Notes under the pieces: generated by a model
The model's database searches: none
What the model was told of the DNA's origin: nothing
The model's input: the letters and a program-made list of their open reading frames with translations, nothing else
In this document: positions 1-11,600 of the stretch, piece after piece
Numbering within the stretch: the stretch's first letter is position 1
Layout of the letters: each line of letters opens with the position of its first letter
Translations under genes and position numbers: made by a program
DNA from: Cudoniella acicularis
Taxonomy: Eukaryota; Ascomycota; Leotiomycetes; Helotiales; Helotiaceae
Direction: 5' to 3'
Assembly (NCBI GenBank): GCA_013054445.1
Contig: JAAMPI010000851.1
Coordinates: forward strand, 1 to 24,396
Length of the DNA stretch: 24,396 nucleotides

Positions 1-115
1 ATACGGGTACCCGCGGGTACCCATATAGGAGTAAGAGAAACTATACCCACCCGCGGGTGGGTAGTACCCGTGGTGGGTAGCCCGCGGGTAATGGGTACTA
101 CCCACTACCCATCAC
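1..115. repeat. GGGTACCC/CCCGCGGG low-complexity repeat
   Basis: The first 115 bases are dominated by short self-complementary words built from GGGTA, TACCC and CCGCGG, arranged as overlapping palindromes (for example GGGTACCC beside CCCGCGGG). No reading frame is implied. The repeat may continue beyond the left edge. It could be a simple-sequence expansion or the terminal part of a mobile element; the sequence here does not decide. Confidence 0.7.
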
Positions 116-313
116 GCAGCCTAGTCCTAACTAATGGGCAAAGTATAATTATATTTATAGAGAGAGATCTTCAGTGAAGTTTGTCATTCACAGAAACTTG
201 AAAATAAGCCATCGAGCATGTTCGCCTTTCACCTTGGTTCCTTGAAGAGATAAGAAAAAGAGAAAGGGTTTTAGGTGACAAAGTTATGTAACCCAGCAGC
301 CACATGTAAAGGG

Positions 314-2669
314 TTAGATACCAGAATCATCTTGAAATGCGAAGGGTCCAGTGGCGTTCCTGTCACAACCAGCCTGTCCACCGGGCCAATAATTGTTGCA
401 ATCACTGTGCCATTTATTCCAATTATCGCATGTCGTACGAGCGTTCTGGATAGCAAGGGAGCTGTTGAAGGGCCAGATATCGTTTGCATCTTTCCGCCGT
501 TCGAGAACCTGCATGGCCAGTCCCTCCGAGGCGTGTCTTGCTATGTGGCAATGCATGAGCCAGGAGCCAGGATTATCAGTCTTGAATGCGATTACAGCGA
601 AGCCATTTCGGGGGAGCAGCACGACTCGCGACGAGGAGGGTTGTCGAAGCTTAAGGTTGAGCGTCGATAGATCGTACAACTCATTTTCTTCCTGTTGTAG
701 GAGTGCGAAGTCGTGGCCGTGTAGATGCATCTGTTTTAATATCAGTAGAGAGACCATAGGTGCCAATGATAGTGTTCCGTACCGGATGGGCACCCCTCGT
801 GTTGCGGCCATTCCTCCTATCTCCAGCAAGGACCATGAATACCTGCGTGGCTATTGTTAGTGAAAACTCTTAATATTTTGGCTTTGCCTAGATATATAGC
901 TTGGATGTAGGAATAAAAGCAAAGCTCGTGGAGCACTTGTACGTACCCAGTCTTCGCTCTCGTAATCTTCCGGAACGATTACCCATTGAGTGGGCCAACT
1001 TCCAGTATTGTTTAGTTTCAGGAACGTTGGATCGTTATAGTCAATACGGAGAGGGTTGAAGGCAGGTGAATCTGGCATTTCCAGAGAGAATAGAGCCAAA
1101 GGATAAGGTAGAGCAGTATTGTTAAAAACTACGTCGTATTCTTCTCCGGTATGCCCGTTAGCTGGACGCCCCACTTTCCATTTGAGTATAGGCACTAGGC
1201 TGGAATAAGTTTCATCGCTACACGCGAGTGACATGCCATTCCATGGTAGAGAGGTCGGAAGGGCTGTACTAGAGCTGTCATAACGGAGAATACCGCTCAG
1301 CTCATAGCCTTTGGGAAAGCCAGTAGTCGTCCTGCAGCTTGCAACGTAAGTCCTCATCCAGAAGTTCCCGTCAGACGGAATTGGCTGGCTTCCATTATTG
1401 ATCGGATTTGCTTCAACAATAACATGATAGCGTTGTCCGATACCAATAAGCACCGAAGTGTTTGTGTAGCCGTGGATGGGAACGAAGTCAGCGCCTATAA
1501 CCGTAAGGCGGTGATTGTCGATAGAAAAGACGAAGGTGGTGTCAAAGGAGGTGTTTATCAACCGAAGGAGATATCTCCTTGGCCGAGCGCCTTCACGTTT
1601 CTCAAACGTGATGGTCTCTATCGTTGGTATTGGAAGTTTGGCTGGGACGCCGGAGAATCGAGTGACATTTCCACGACCGTTTAATAAGATACTTGGGTCT
1701 TCTAGTTTGTTGTATATAGCATTGAATGCGCTATTATGGCCTGTGATGAGGTTAGCAATCAATATTTAATGTTTTAATCAACAAGACGAACGCCTTTAAT
1801 GAATGATATACGACATCTCTGAGCGCCATTGAGCTTTAGAGATCAGCGTACACTAGAAAAAATGGACCTACCCCAATCTGTCATGAGCAGCGGAAGCTCA
1901 GGAGCCTCATCAAATGGGGCTGAACTCGGACCGTGGATAGTCTGTAGGTAACGTTGATTAGACCAAAATCAAGAGCCTAACATCCAGAATAAGGACTAAC
2001 CATTGGACCCACCATCCCATCGGCGTATTGAAGAGAGTAGTGAGAATGATACCACGTTGAACCGTACTGTGTTGTCTCCCACCTGTAGACGAACGAATCT
2101 CCTGGGGCGATGGGGCACTGAGTAATGCCGTTCACACCGTCCATGTGCATTGTTTGATTCTGTCTAATTCCGTGCCAGTGGATACTAGTACCATTATGGG
2201 CCAAATTATTGTGAACAGTGACCTCAACTGTGTCTCCCCAACAAGCTTGCAACCAAGGCCCGGGATATTCTTCATTGAACAACTTAGCGTCGCTGAACAT
2301 TAGCCCATCCGCGTTGATTTTGCCGTCGGTGACATTGAGTGTATATTGGCGTAGTATGCCCTGAGGAGCTTCGTTCTCGTAGTTCGTGTTGATGTCAAAT
2401 ATGCCTCCGTTGTCGTTAGTGAGCCAGCATCCGCGGTCATCATGTGTTGAACACGCACGCCAGCCAACCATGCTAGAGTAGTCACAGAGAAATTCTGACC
2501 CCTTTCGGTCGCCGCTACCAGGCCTGAAGACGGGCCCACGAGGTTGATCTACAACTGCTGGCGAGTCCCACAATACAGGTATTTGCGAAGCCCCATCTTC
2601 ACGAAATGAAGAGAAGGTTGTAATACTAAGGGTCTGGGTGACAAACGTCCAGAGACGCTCGAACAGCAT
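314..2669 (-). CDS. Laccase-like multicopper oxidase, five exons
   Basis: Exons read 2669-2001, 1941-1872, 1740-947, 842-783 and 730-314, all in phase, giving 669 residues. The three cupredoxin domains and all four copper motifs are present: HWHG (164-167), WYHSH (206-210), HPMHLHGHDF (530-539, split by the last intron) and HCH around Cys592, followed by a Leu in the expected axial position. The enzyme should oxidise phenols and reduce O2 to water at a type-1 copper plus a trinuclear cluster. The protein ends exactly in DSGI, the ascomycete C-terminal plug motif, with no tail after it. Donors are GTTAGT, GTAGGT, GTACGT and GTACGG. The N-terminus (residues 1-25) is only mildly hydrophobic and is not a clear signal peptide. 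A stop lies in frame shortly upstream, so either this start is right or a 5' exon was missed. Identity is secure; the N-terminus is not. Confidence 0.93.
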
Positions 2670-2909
2670 TCTCCAGAGCGACGAGTACTTTGGCCAGTGT
2701 AAGTCTTATCGAGGTAGTTGATCAGCGACGTGTGCAAACAACGAAACAGATGTGAAAGAGGGGAAGAGCAGAAGATAAGTAGGTATATTGGAATGCGATA
2801 TTGGAATGTAAGGCTGAGATGTAATTTTGCAAAGGGATATTGGAAAGAGATGATGGAGTAGTGAAATCTTAATATCGGTCTCGGAAAGGGAAGTTGGGAT
2901 GAAGCCAAG

Positions 2910-3245
2910 CCCACAAAGAAAGCACGGTGGAAGAGCCAGCAGATCACAGCACAAACAAAGAATGCATGCATATCCAGCTAGCCACAAGAGAGGCACGGTG
3001 GAAGAGACAGCAGATCATAGCACAAATAAAGAATGTATGCATATCATGCTAGCCACAAGAGAGAAGAGACAGCAGATCATAGCACAAACAAAGAATATAT
3101 GCATATCCAGCAAGCCACAAGAGAAACACGGTGGAAGAGACGGCATGATCGCAGGATAAGCACAGAATGGGCGCATGTCCAGCTCGCCACAAGGAATCCT
3201 CCCTGAAAGAGACAACAGAAATTAGCCGAAGCAAAAGAATGCACA
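2910..3245. repeat. About 71-bp minisatellite upstream of the laccase
   Basis: Direct repeats start at about 2910, 2981, 3052, 3114 and 3186. The first two periods are 71 bp. The third unit is 62 bp and lacks the short GGCACGGTG-containing segment. The fourth is about 72 bp and diverged, and the fifth is strongly degraded. Each unit begins GCCACAA(G)AGA and contains CAGATCA(T/C)AGCACAAA and ATGCATATCCAGC. The array ends about 240 bp before the laccase start and could sit in its promoter. Open frames running through it are by-products of the periodicity. Confidence 0.85.
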
Positions 3246-3249
3246 CAGG

Positions 3250-5500
3250 TGCACCCAGTTATAGGGAGGAGAAGAGGAAGTTGTTTCTCGATCTACAGGT
3301 GTGAAGGCACAGGCTCAAGCCGATTGCGGAGCTGATTGGAGGTTGAGCACAGACAACCAAATAGGAAGACTTCCCGGACATTGTGGCGCTCGATAATTGT
3401 GCCTCAATTTCACATTATGTCTTAAAGTCGTGGACAAACTCGGACTATGTCTTAATTCTAGTCTCTATGTAGCTGTTGTCATTGGTTGAGCAAAGTCGCT
3501 TGCCGATCTCTAGCGCCTTGGGAGAAGAAAAAATATGGAGAAGCGACTGCATCCTTTCCGAATTGAGACCGAAAATTCGCGGCCCGCGCCGTTCTACATG
3601 CAACTGGCATGGCTTCAGTTCCTTCTGAAGCCGAATCACCTACGTATAGCACACCTGCATATACTAAGCCCTAATGGCTATACAGCCCTTTCTAGATTGT
3701 TATCTTGTGAAGCTCGCAAAGGATCTGACGTCGAAGCCCTATATATGTACAACCTATTAACTCATTAACGGCGACAAGAACTCTTTTTATCCCCTCCTGC
3801 TTTAGACCCTTTGAGGCTCTAGTAGTAAGCATAGAGTCAAGAAGACCGACATTGATTTTCTTCTTTGAGCTTGCACAACCCTTATTAGAGTGCAGGAAAA
3901 CTCGCTTGTCCCAAATAATTCTGTGCAAGTATACAGGTAAAATTGCTTTCGGCATCGAATTGATAAAACTACCCGGATTCGGTTGCTTCCTCGTATTCCT
4001 CGGAGGGATTAGAGGTTGGAGAATTCGGTAGTGCTGTCACGCAGCAACTCATCGAGAAACAAATTAACAATAACCAATGTAGGATCGGCTGCAGTGATTC
4101 GGGATGCATAAGCATTACTGCCTGAATCCACTGACTCAGCACTAGAGACAGCCAGCTGTGTAATCTCCTCGACTGAACCAACGGGTCCACAAGCTATGAC
4201 CATGTGTCAAGGCGTCAATGCGTAACCGAGATCCCTAGACAAATCTTACCCCGCTTAAAATTCCACTTTTCGCATACATTACTTTAGAACTATCAGTGTC
4301 TTAAAAAATAGCTAGATCGGACAAATCACAACGTGTCGACGTAGCGATTGCTGTAATATAACTAGGAGAGATCACAGATTATTCTAAAGCCGCGCGAAAG
4401 TTCAGCGTCGACTGTATTGTTACGATTTCATATCACGTGTAACCCCAGGCCTGAGGCTCGTGGTTGCTCGGCGGCACCACACAGAGAACTAGGGGTGTAA
4501 GGCATGAGAGTCACGTGGTTGGGTCACATGACTAGAAGGGACCGATGGACCGATGCTTCGGCCCCGGGCAGAGGACCGAGTATCTTGATGGAGGGTCTCG
4601 ATCGAGAAGTAAGCGTTGATAGCTTCCCTATGTGTGCGATACTGAAATGCTATGTCCAGGTACGTACGGAGCTTGGATGCGTGTGCGTATCGCTGTGACT
4701 GCCTTTTGGGTTCTAGGGGTCTCTGGGCCGGACCGGTTCGATTCTGTGCATCTATGGGGAGGAAGCAGGTCTGGGGGCTTGGAATCTCGACTATGGGGAT
4801 TTGATATCAATTGAATTCTCATCGCTTTTGAAATGTCTTTCACGCCGTGGAAGCTACATCACATGCAGTAGTATCTCTGACCAACTTTGTTATACCATCC
4901 TGCTACGCCCTATTGAGCATGAACGCAGCCCTCTGCACTTCAGTATGCAGCTGTGTAGGTGTATGAGACCACACGGGAACTGCTTTCGTATTGCTTTTTG
5001 TATACGGCAGAATGTGACCAGAAATCCAGGTGTCGCTTTGCTTACGGGTTTAGCCATCAAACTGTCAGCCGCTCCTGCAGCTAGCATGTGACATCAACAA
5101 CGACTTTTGCCGCAACGGGCAAAGTGGGTCCAAGCTGGTGTGGAGTAGTTTCTTCTGTTACTGATCCAGACTTCACACGGCACTTATCATCAAACGCCCC
5201 ACGATCATACCACGAAAATCAGGCGTGCGTCGCAGCTGAGGTTCATCTGTTTTGACTGTTTGCATGATGGAGCGACTAGAAATCTGAAATGCTGCAAAGG
5301 AATGTGAAGTGATGCGAGACGTTACGATGATCGTTGTGCGTAGGTATCGTTGCCCTCAGCGTACAAGTACAATGATCGTTCTCTCCAATTTCAGGCCTGC
5401 GATCAAGATCACGGTTTCTTCGGGCACCTTGATTGATAGCTAACCCTTATTGTTCCATTTCAATCACATCAAGTGGGATTCTTCTTATCGTTGATTAATT
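3250..5500. other. Gene-poor spacer, no supportable gene
   Basis: About 2.2 kb with only short, unconvincing open frames on both strands. The best is a 64-residue minus-strand frame at 4009-4203 that includes a CGP tripeptide, but no family pattern follows and no neighbouring exon continues it. No tRNA, array or clear transposon end was seen. Confidence 0.5.
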
Positions 5501-5529
5501 AACTTGTGGTCGTCAGCGGTTTTGCCATC

Positions 5530-5766
5530 ATGTCTACCAACCCAACGCCCACGGACGAACTTGATCAGAAATTCATTGACGCGATTTCGTCCCTCGATGC
5601 GTTTCCTCATTCCAAGTTTGTTGATCGGCTGCACAATAAAATCTGAGAAGCCGAGATCGTGGATAAGATCAAAGATGATTTGCCAGCCGCTGAGTCGTAC
5701 GGGCCGGACCCTACCAGCAAGTTGTTAGATGGCATCGATCGCGAGAGGATCCCCCTTCCTCGGTAA
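5530..5766 (+). pseudogene. Small coding-like remnant with internal TGA
   Basis: An ATG at 5530 opens 38 codons with a protein-like, acidic composition up to a TGA at 5644-5646. The same frame then continues with equally protein-like, Asp/Glu/Lys-rich codons to a TAA at 5764-5766. The TGA precedes GAA, and one C-to-T change from CGA would explain it. I do not recognise the product. The stretch is antisense to the last 50 or so codons of the F-box gene, whose composition there is poorer. This may therefore be the real or ancestral coding strand of the segment. It could also be a chance open frame of about 78 codons. Confidence 0.35.
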
Positions 5767-6990
5767 TCTTCCCTTTCGCCAATCTCGCGAGGAACGTCAA
5801 ACCTATAAAATCGGATTGATTTAAGTTTTGGCCACTCGCCATCTTCCAACAAGGCCGGTAACGCATGCTCCACGAACCTATGATAGCCAGGACCATAGGT
5901 GTAATACACGAGAAACTCCTTAGATACGGTACCGTCCACTTCAATATCCTCTGCGAAAGGCCACTGGGCGAGGATGAGATGTTCCACACTGCTTCGCGTT
6001 GAGCGAATGAGTTGTGCCCACTCAGTCAAGATGTTTTGCTCGGACTTGAGAGAAACGTAAACATCATTCAAACCTGCTGGTGAAAGGGGTTGGGCTGATT
6101 CGGCCGGACGACAGAGGCTGAGACGAGAGATGGATGTAAACCGTTCGATGAGATCACTATCCTTGAGCGCAGCCAGTGCACGTGGAGCGATCTGCTCTTC
6201 ATCGAAGTCTTCAGCATCGCTGTCATCATCTGATCCAGTGTCGTCGTTGCCTTTCAGAAGTGCGTCACTATCGACTTCCGAGTCTTCTTGCTTACCAGGA
6301 GGTGGGTTTTCGCGGGTGTCAAGTAGTGTACTGCCAATGGGTCTGTCCAGTATCGCGAGTTCCAGAGATGTTATGTTCGATGCGCCATGACAAATGTATT
6401 GCACAAAATCTTGCGGAAGGTACCCACGAAGACAAACTGTGTGCAGTTTGTTCAGATGGGGTTGGGGTTTGGCATTAAATGCTTCAACGGCTATGTCCCA
6501 CTCGGTATGTTCGTAAGGCCATTTTCCTGTCAGCTCTAGATGCTCCAGATTCTGGAACCTCGTGAAGATAGACCAGGGATTCTTGAGTTGGATGTCGGCA
6601 TGGCGGAGACCAAAGTTGAAGGAGAGACAGAAAAAACGAATGTTATTCGCGAGTCGTGTCCAGTTATCGGTCGACTGTGCCGCATCCGCAAAATTTTCCA
6701 AGAAGTCGAAAGCTATCATGTCACAGGTGCCTTCCTGGTAGGTGAGGTCTATGAGACGTGACTCACTGAGAGCGAGATTGGAGCGCTTTCTCGAAACCAT
6801 ATTCATCCCGATACTGATAATCTTCATGGTACTTTGGCCTGTGGAGCTCAACATTCATCCAGATCATAGGCTCGATGAGGGAGTGAAAAGATTTATTGAC
6901 ACGCATCAACGACGTCAAACTAATGTCCTTCAGCAAAGTGCAAATACCTCTGTGAAGCTCAAAAGGGAGTGACTCGAATAATGTAGGCAT
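5607..6990 (-). CDS. F-box protein, probably two exons
   Basis: The first 58 or so codons from ATG 6990 encode a fungal F-box: a LP.EL...I...L motif followed by L.RV...FH.L..P.IW (residues 8-45). This frame closes with TGA near 6763. A 49-nt intron with GTATCG donor and CAG acceptor (6814-6766) joins it in phase to the long frame 6765-5607, giving 444 residues. The second part contains leucine-rich, LRR-like segments (LEHLELTG, TSLELAI, ISRLSLC, VEHLILAQ) and an Asp/Glu-rich stretch midway (nt about 6300-6190). Such proteins normally act as substrate adaptors for SCF ubiquitin ligases. No strong branch site was seen in the proposed intron, so a true one-base frameshift is the alternative. The last 50 or so residues are low quality and overlap a coding-like plus-strand frame, so the real stop may differ. 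Confidence 0.7.
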
Positions 6991-7219
6991 TGTATAGCGG
7001 TTCTCATGCTTATTAGGGACGAGTTAAGGAAGTAGTCCTGCAGCTGCCGATAGACGATCTGCTACGGCACTAGTGTGGCATTACCCTGAAATAATAAGCT
7101 GGTACTGGGCCGGGACGAAAAGTCTTGGCACAAAAGCGAACCTCGGGATAGAGTACATGGGGTTAGATCCACTAAGCTTTTACGGCCCAAGGCATAGATA
7201 AGGCACCGAGAATTGACAA
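6991..7219. other. Spacer between F-box and gasdermin-like genes
   Basis: Short intergenic stretch containing the putative F-box promoter and the 3' flank of the gasdermin-like gene. No gene or distinct signal was recognised. Confidence 0.4.
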
Positions 7220-8057
7220 TTAGATAGTGGCTTGAGGGACAATAACAATACAAGGACTCTCATCCAATTCATCAATAGAAGAACTCATTTTAAATGTGTT
7301 CTCACCGAACTCTTCATCCAACCTCTCTTGCGTAATATTGTCACTATACTGAGCATCAAGATCCTCTTTTCCGCCTTCCTCAAGTCCTAAGAGCGCGCCA
7401 GTATTGAACGGGGGACGATGCCAACTCCCCGTTCTCAGAACATTTGATCTCTATCAATTGAAAGGCAAACACGATTGGTGTGGAGTTCTCGAACGAAACC
7501 AGCTGTGACACCTCTGAAGTGTGGGTACTTTGCGGCCCAACGTTCACGGGGCCAGCCTCAACACCGAGAAACGCACGCCAGTCTTTGCCTTTGCTCGTGA
7601 AAGTCTTGACGCCAGCACCTTCAACAGTTTTAAGCCCCGTGATCATGTAAACGGCACTTTCATAGTCGTAAGCCTTGCAGAACTCCGAAACTCTCGTGTT
7701 ATCGATTACGGCTTTCTTTTTCAACTCGTCGCTTGGCAGGAACCACTCGGTGTGGAGTTTTTTGAAACTGTACTCCAGGACGCTCCGCCGGTCATATTTG
7801 AAGCCCACTTCGGCGCCCAGCCCGAACAGATCGAGGAATCGGAAGAAGAGCCCGTTTTTATCCCCCTTCTCGGTCTTAGCTACACCCACGTACTTTTCTT
7901 TGTCCGTCGGATGGATCTTGGTGTCGATGTCGTTAGGCTTGGGATTATATAGAGCGATGTGCGGTTGAGTAGGGTTGGCGATGATGCTCCCAAGTTCAAT
8001 GGATCCAACCGGGAAGTCCCATCCCGAGACCAAAAAGTAAGTTTTGTTGCTGTTCAT
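7220..8057 (-). CDS. Fungal gasdermin-like pore-forming cell-death protein, C-terminus frameshifted
   Basis: ATG 8057 is chosen because the family start motif follows at once: an aromatic-rich strand (YFLVSGWDF, residues 7-15) and G-S-I-x-L-G-S-I-I-x-x-P (18-29). Further on come VYMITGLK (136-143) and, after a variable stretch, VFAFQL (196-201). This strand pattern matches fungal gasdermin-like proteins and resembles the order in animal gasdermin N-domains. Such proteins form plasma-membrane pores after a short C-terminal inhibitory segment is cleaved off. The uninterrupted frame stops at TGA 7380-7382 (225 residues). The next frame is open and protein-like from just before that point, with an FNTGALLG motif, to TAA at 7220-7222. 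The break lies at or near the five-base run 7410-7414, or the four-base run 7427-7430. The whole span would suit a protein of about 280 residues, the size known for HET-Q1. The subtilisin-like protease gene lies immediately upstream on the same strand. Family assignment is by motif only. Confidence 0.65.
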
Positions 8058-8667
8058 ATCGTTCTGGGTAATTTGACCCGTATTCTTTTCCAGTGGAAGG
8101 TTGGGTTGTATGGAGACCTTACTTTCGGTGAATTTCGACTCGAGTTGTGACCGTAAAGTAGTTGTGAGGCTCGTGGAAATCGATGGAAGTTCAAGTGGAA
8201 ATGGAAGAAGCGGGGTATTGAGATTCCTGGACCCCCCACCCCAGCCTTGCATGTCCGCTGAACGTGGGGCTCCAGCTTTTTTGCTGGCACCAATCGTGGC
8301 CGGAAGCTTTAAAGATAAATAATATGGCAGCCTGGCAAGGCGCCCCAGGCCTCCGTTGATAAGATCTTTCCCTCATAATTTGTCGTGGAGCTCCCATTCT
8401 GAGGCTGCTGAGTTTTGGGACGGATACTTGTCATCTGGCTTAATTTTTTCAGGCATGGCTTCCGCTGGTGCCTCGAGGGCGATGAAATTAGGGAGTTAAA
8501 ATATTTGGTTATAGTTGCTAGGCAAATGAGTCCAGTAAACAAGGGGGTACGGGACTGAGCCGTTGAGATTCATTCATTTCGAATTGAGTGGGCGCGCCAC
8601 TCTGGCGGAGTATTTGATGGTTGCGTCGGAGTGGGTATAATCGATCGTATTTCATAAGGAACTGCCT
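8058..8667. other. Spacer between protease and gasdermin-like gene
   Basis: 610 bp between the protease stop and the gasdermin-like start, both on the minus strand. It must hold the gasdermin promoter. Minus-strand open frames here are in-frame extensions upstream of ATG 8057 or unrelated short frames; none carries a recognisable motif. Confidence 0.45.
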
Positions 8668-11600
8668 TTATATGATACTGCTGTATACATTCCGAAGAGT
8701 GAGAATAATCATAGTAACAATGCCATTGTCGTGGCTTCCCAACTCTCCTTTCGGGCCAACTTTCTGACCATTTTGAGTTACATTGAAGAGATTCCAGGGC
8801 TGTAGGAACTGTACTGGATGCTGTGTGTCCTTCGTGAGCACGTGGCCTAGTACTGTAAGCATTCCACGCTTGCTCCTCAGGGTACGGGCTTCATGCATGT
8901 TCTTGTCCTTAACAGACCACACACAATCCATTAACATGGCTGCAAACCCCGCGACCACAGGGGTGGCATACGAAGTGCCAAACTTGCGATCCATCGAGGT
9001 TTTCCCGTCTTTACTAAGCTTTCTTGGCCAAGAGGCCTGAATAGCTTCTCCAATTGCGCAAATTCTCTTACCAGGGCCAAGTTCAGGGGTGAATTCGCTC
9101 ACCTTCCCCACGCCATCAGTTGAACCCACAGAGATAACTTCGTCCATACATGCAGGAAAGGCCATGGGATGATTCTTTCCTTTGTTGCTGGCAGCAGCGA
9201 AAATGAGGACGTCAGACGCATGGGCTTCGAGGATAGCACGGCGAATAGGCTCTAGGCTTTCATCTAGGCGAGGAAACCCAAACGAGATTGAGATGATATG
9301 AACCCCTTTCTCCTTGACTGCCCACTTAATTGCCTATCATGGAAAAATTATTGTCAGATCACAGTTCAAGAAACGTACGTGAGATACACTTTATCGAAGG
9401 CCGCTGCTTACCTTCTCAACTTGCTCATTGCTCCAAGTTTTACCATCAGGCGACACACGAGCCACGTAGAGGTCGACATTCTCCGCCATTTTGAATAAAA
9501 TAGAAGCAATGTATGTGCCATGACCGACGTCGTCTTGTGGATGCTCTGTAGATAATCCTCCGGGGACGAAGTTCTGGTAGATGATTTGCCGTTTCGTCCA
9601 AAACCTATGTAAGAAGTCGTCGGAGACATCAATGCCAGTGTCAAGAACAGCTACACGTATCCGCTCGGCAGGGTTTTGTGGCCTTTTCCGGATAGTTTTT
9701 GCGATTTTCTTAACCATAGCATACTCCTTGAACCAATTGTCTGCTGAGTCGGATCTAAAATTATTGATTAGAACCGAAACTGAATTTCACAAAATGGGAC
9801 CAGTAAGCGTACTTTGCCTGCACCCCCTCTACCTTTTCGTCATCGAAGAGGCGCATTTCTGTTGTTGAGGCTGGGTCACTCGATGACGTGAAATTGATTT
9901 CGTCTGTTTCACGAGGGCCGAAAGTTTTCTCTTCTTGAATATAGTAATCCTCCAGTGCATGTCGCAGCGGGCAGAGAATCCTCATATAAGCCTGAAGCTT
10001 GAACTCATCATCTTCAAGGGAAGTTCGTCGTTGTCCAAAATCGCACTGGAAACAGCTTTGCACGGCATTTAGGTACGACTGTCCTTCGAGATGAAAAGGT
10101 TGATCATTGAGAGCGATTGAAGGATTGGCTGCCCAAGACAAGATTTTGTTCACAATTACTAGGTCGCCGCTTGGGCCGAGATCCTCTCGCTCTTCCATGT
10201 CTGGATTCGGGAGGAATGCTTCACGGATAGTATCCCAAGACGCTCCATACCATAATTCAACCAATAACTTGCCCAACCCGAAGATGGTTGGCTCTAAGAC
10301 GGAAGTGAGTTCGGAGGGCTCCTGTGCACTCCCAGAATTAGATGCAGATGCCGGCCTGGCTTGGGGATGTTGAAGGAGTAGAAGTGGGTTAATAAGTGGA
10401 TTATTGCCTTCCTGGTGAATCAGAAATATATCCTCACTGTTCCAAGACTCTTCCAGCCATGGTGTGTGGTGAAGATAGAATAGGCTAGATGCGACCTTAA
10501 CAGCAAGTCGTAGCTTTTGTTCCATTGAGAGAGCTGGAAAGCCCCGCCCGGTAAAATGCCGTCGAACAGGGAGAATTTGTGCCCATGTTTTAGCGTAATC
10601 TGATGCCAACATGTCGGGAGATAGTTGCAGACGAGAATCTATGTCACTCCAATGTAGTTGGATACACGGCTCAGAAGACTGCCCAGATGGGATTTGCGAG
10701 TGTGAACCAGAATCTTTGTACGTCGCAATAAAGGGACAGAGACCAATCGGAGGATTCGTTGTCAATCGTTTTGGGGTTTCGATTTCGGGAGCACTTTTTT
10801 TGGCCTTTCCTTTTATGAAGTCACCTGCAACCCGAAGAAAGCCCGGTTTCTCTTTTTTGCTCTGAGGACTGGAAGATGCCAGTGCCCCATGCAACTTGCT
10901 CCCTGCTTGACCTTCCTTAGGAACTCGCTTGCGAGGAGTGTCAAAAGTGACCTTTCGAGACAAACTTTCGGCTTCGATTATTTCAGACTGCATAACTACC
11001 CAACTCCATGTTGGGATTGTTGAGTCCGAAGGTTGGTTTGGATTGTGGAAGACCAGGGAGCAAAAGTGCTCCCTCAAGTGTTCATTACTGTTCTCCGACG
11101 TAGGTATTTCTTCGAAGTCTTGTTTGACGTGTAAGTACACGGAATGCGGCTCCACGCAAGTGCAATCGAATCCGCTGGTTTCCCCTAGGATATCCGCCGT
11201 CCCCAAAAGTTCGGCCCGTAAAGATCTCAGTTTCCGAAAATGCGCATGTGTTGGCTGTGCTGAACTCATTTTCTGTACTGCAAGGATTGCCTGGTTTGTT
11301 TCCGTTATCCGTGAGAGGTGAACATCTATGGCACCTCCAAAAGATCCATCGACGCTGCAAATAGCGAGTAGAAAGCTCAGTCCTTTGGCACTATACCAAT
11401 CGATAGGCGCGTCTTTGGCAACAGCCTTCTGATGTTCTGGCTTACTGCTAAATGCTAACTCTTCTTGGGCCCAAGGAGCCTACACAAGTCCATGTCAGTA
11501 TTCTGTTTCGAGCCCTTGGACTTTTACCACTCCTGGAGGCCATAAGAAACGAGTAGGAATGAATTCTAGGCTGTCACCTCGTCGTCATCAAGACCTGCTA

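Noticed and set aside
2549..2996. Hydrophobic minus-strand frames upstream of the laccase, resembling a signal or membrane protein
   Set aside because: They overlap the laccase exon and the repeat array in other frames and are pyrimidine-rich by composition only.
2899..3159. Plus-strand 86-codon frame across the minisatellite
   Set aside because: Its codons repeat with the 71-bp array and carry no family motif; it is a product of the repeat.
2910..3245. CRISPR-like appearance of regularly spaced repeats
   Set aside because: The units are directly adjacent with no unique spacers, and the DNA is eukaryotic; it is a minisatellite.
4009..4203. Flavin-reductase fragment suggested by a CGP tripeptide on the minus strand
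   Set aside because: No other ferric-reductase or FNR motif is found nearby; three residues are not enough.
4725..4750. tRNA B-box-like GGTTCGATTC
   Set aside because: The flanking five bases do not pair as a T-stem and no acceptor stem or A-box is placed correctly.
5644..5646. TGA read as selenocysteine or programmed readthrough
   Set aside because: Filamentous fungi of this type lack selenocysteine insertion, and the following GAA is not the known CTA readthrough context.
6763..6990. Stand-alone 75-residue F-box protein
   Set aside because: A 49-nt intron joins it in phase to the long downstream frame, and F-box proteins of this type normally carry a long C-terminal part.
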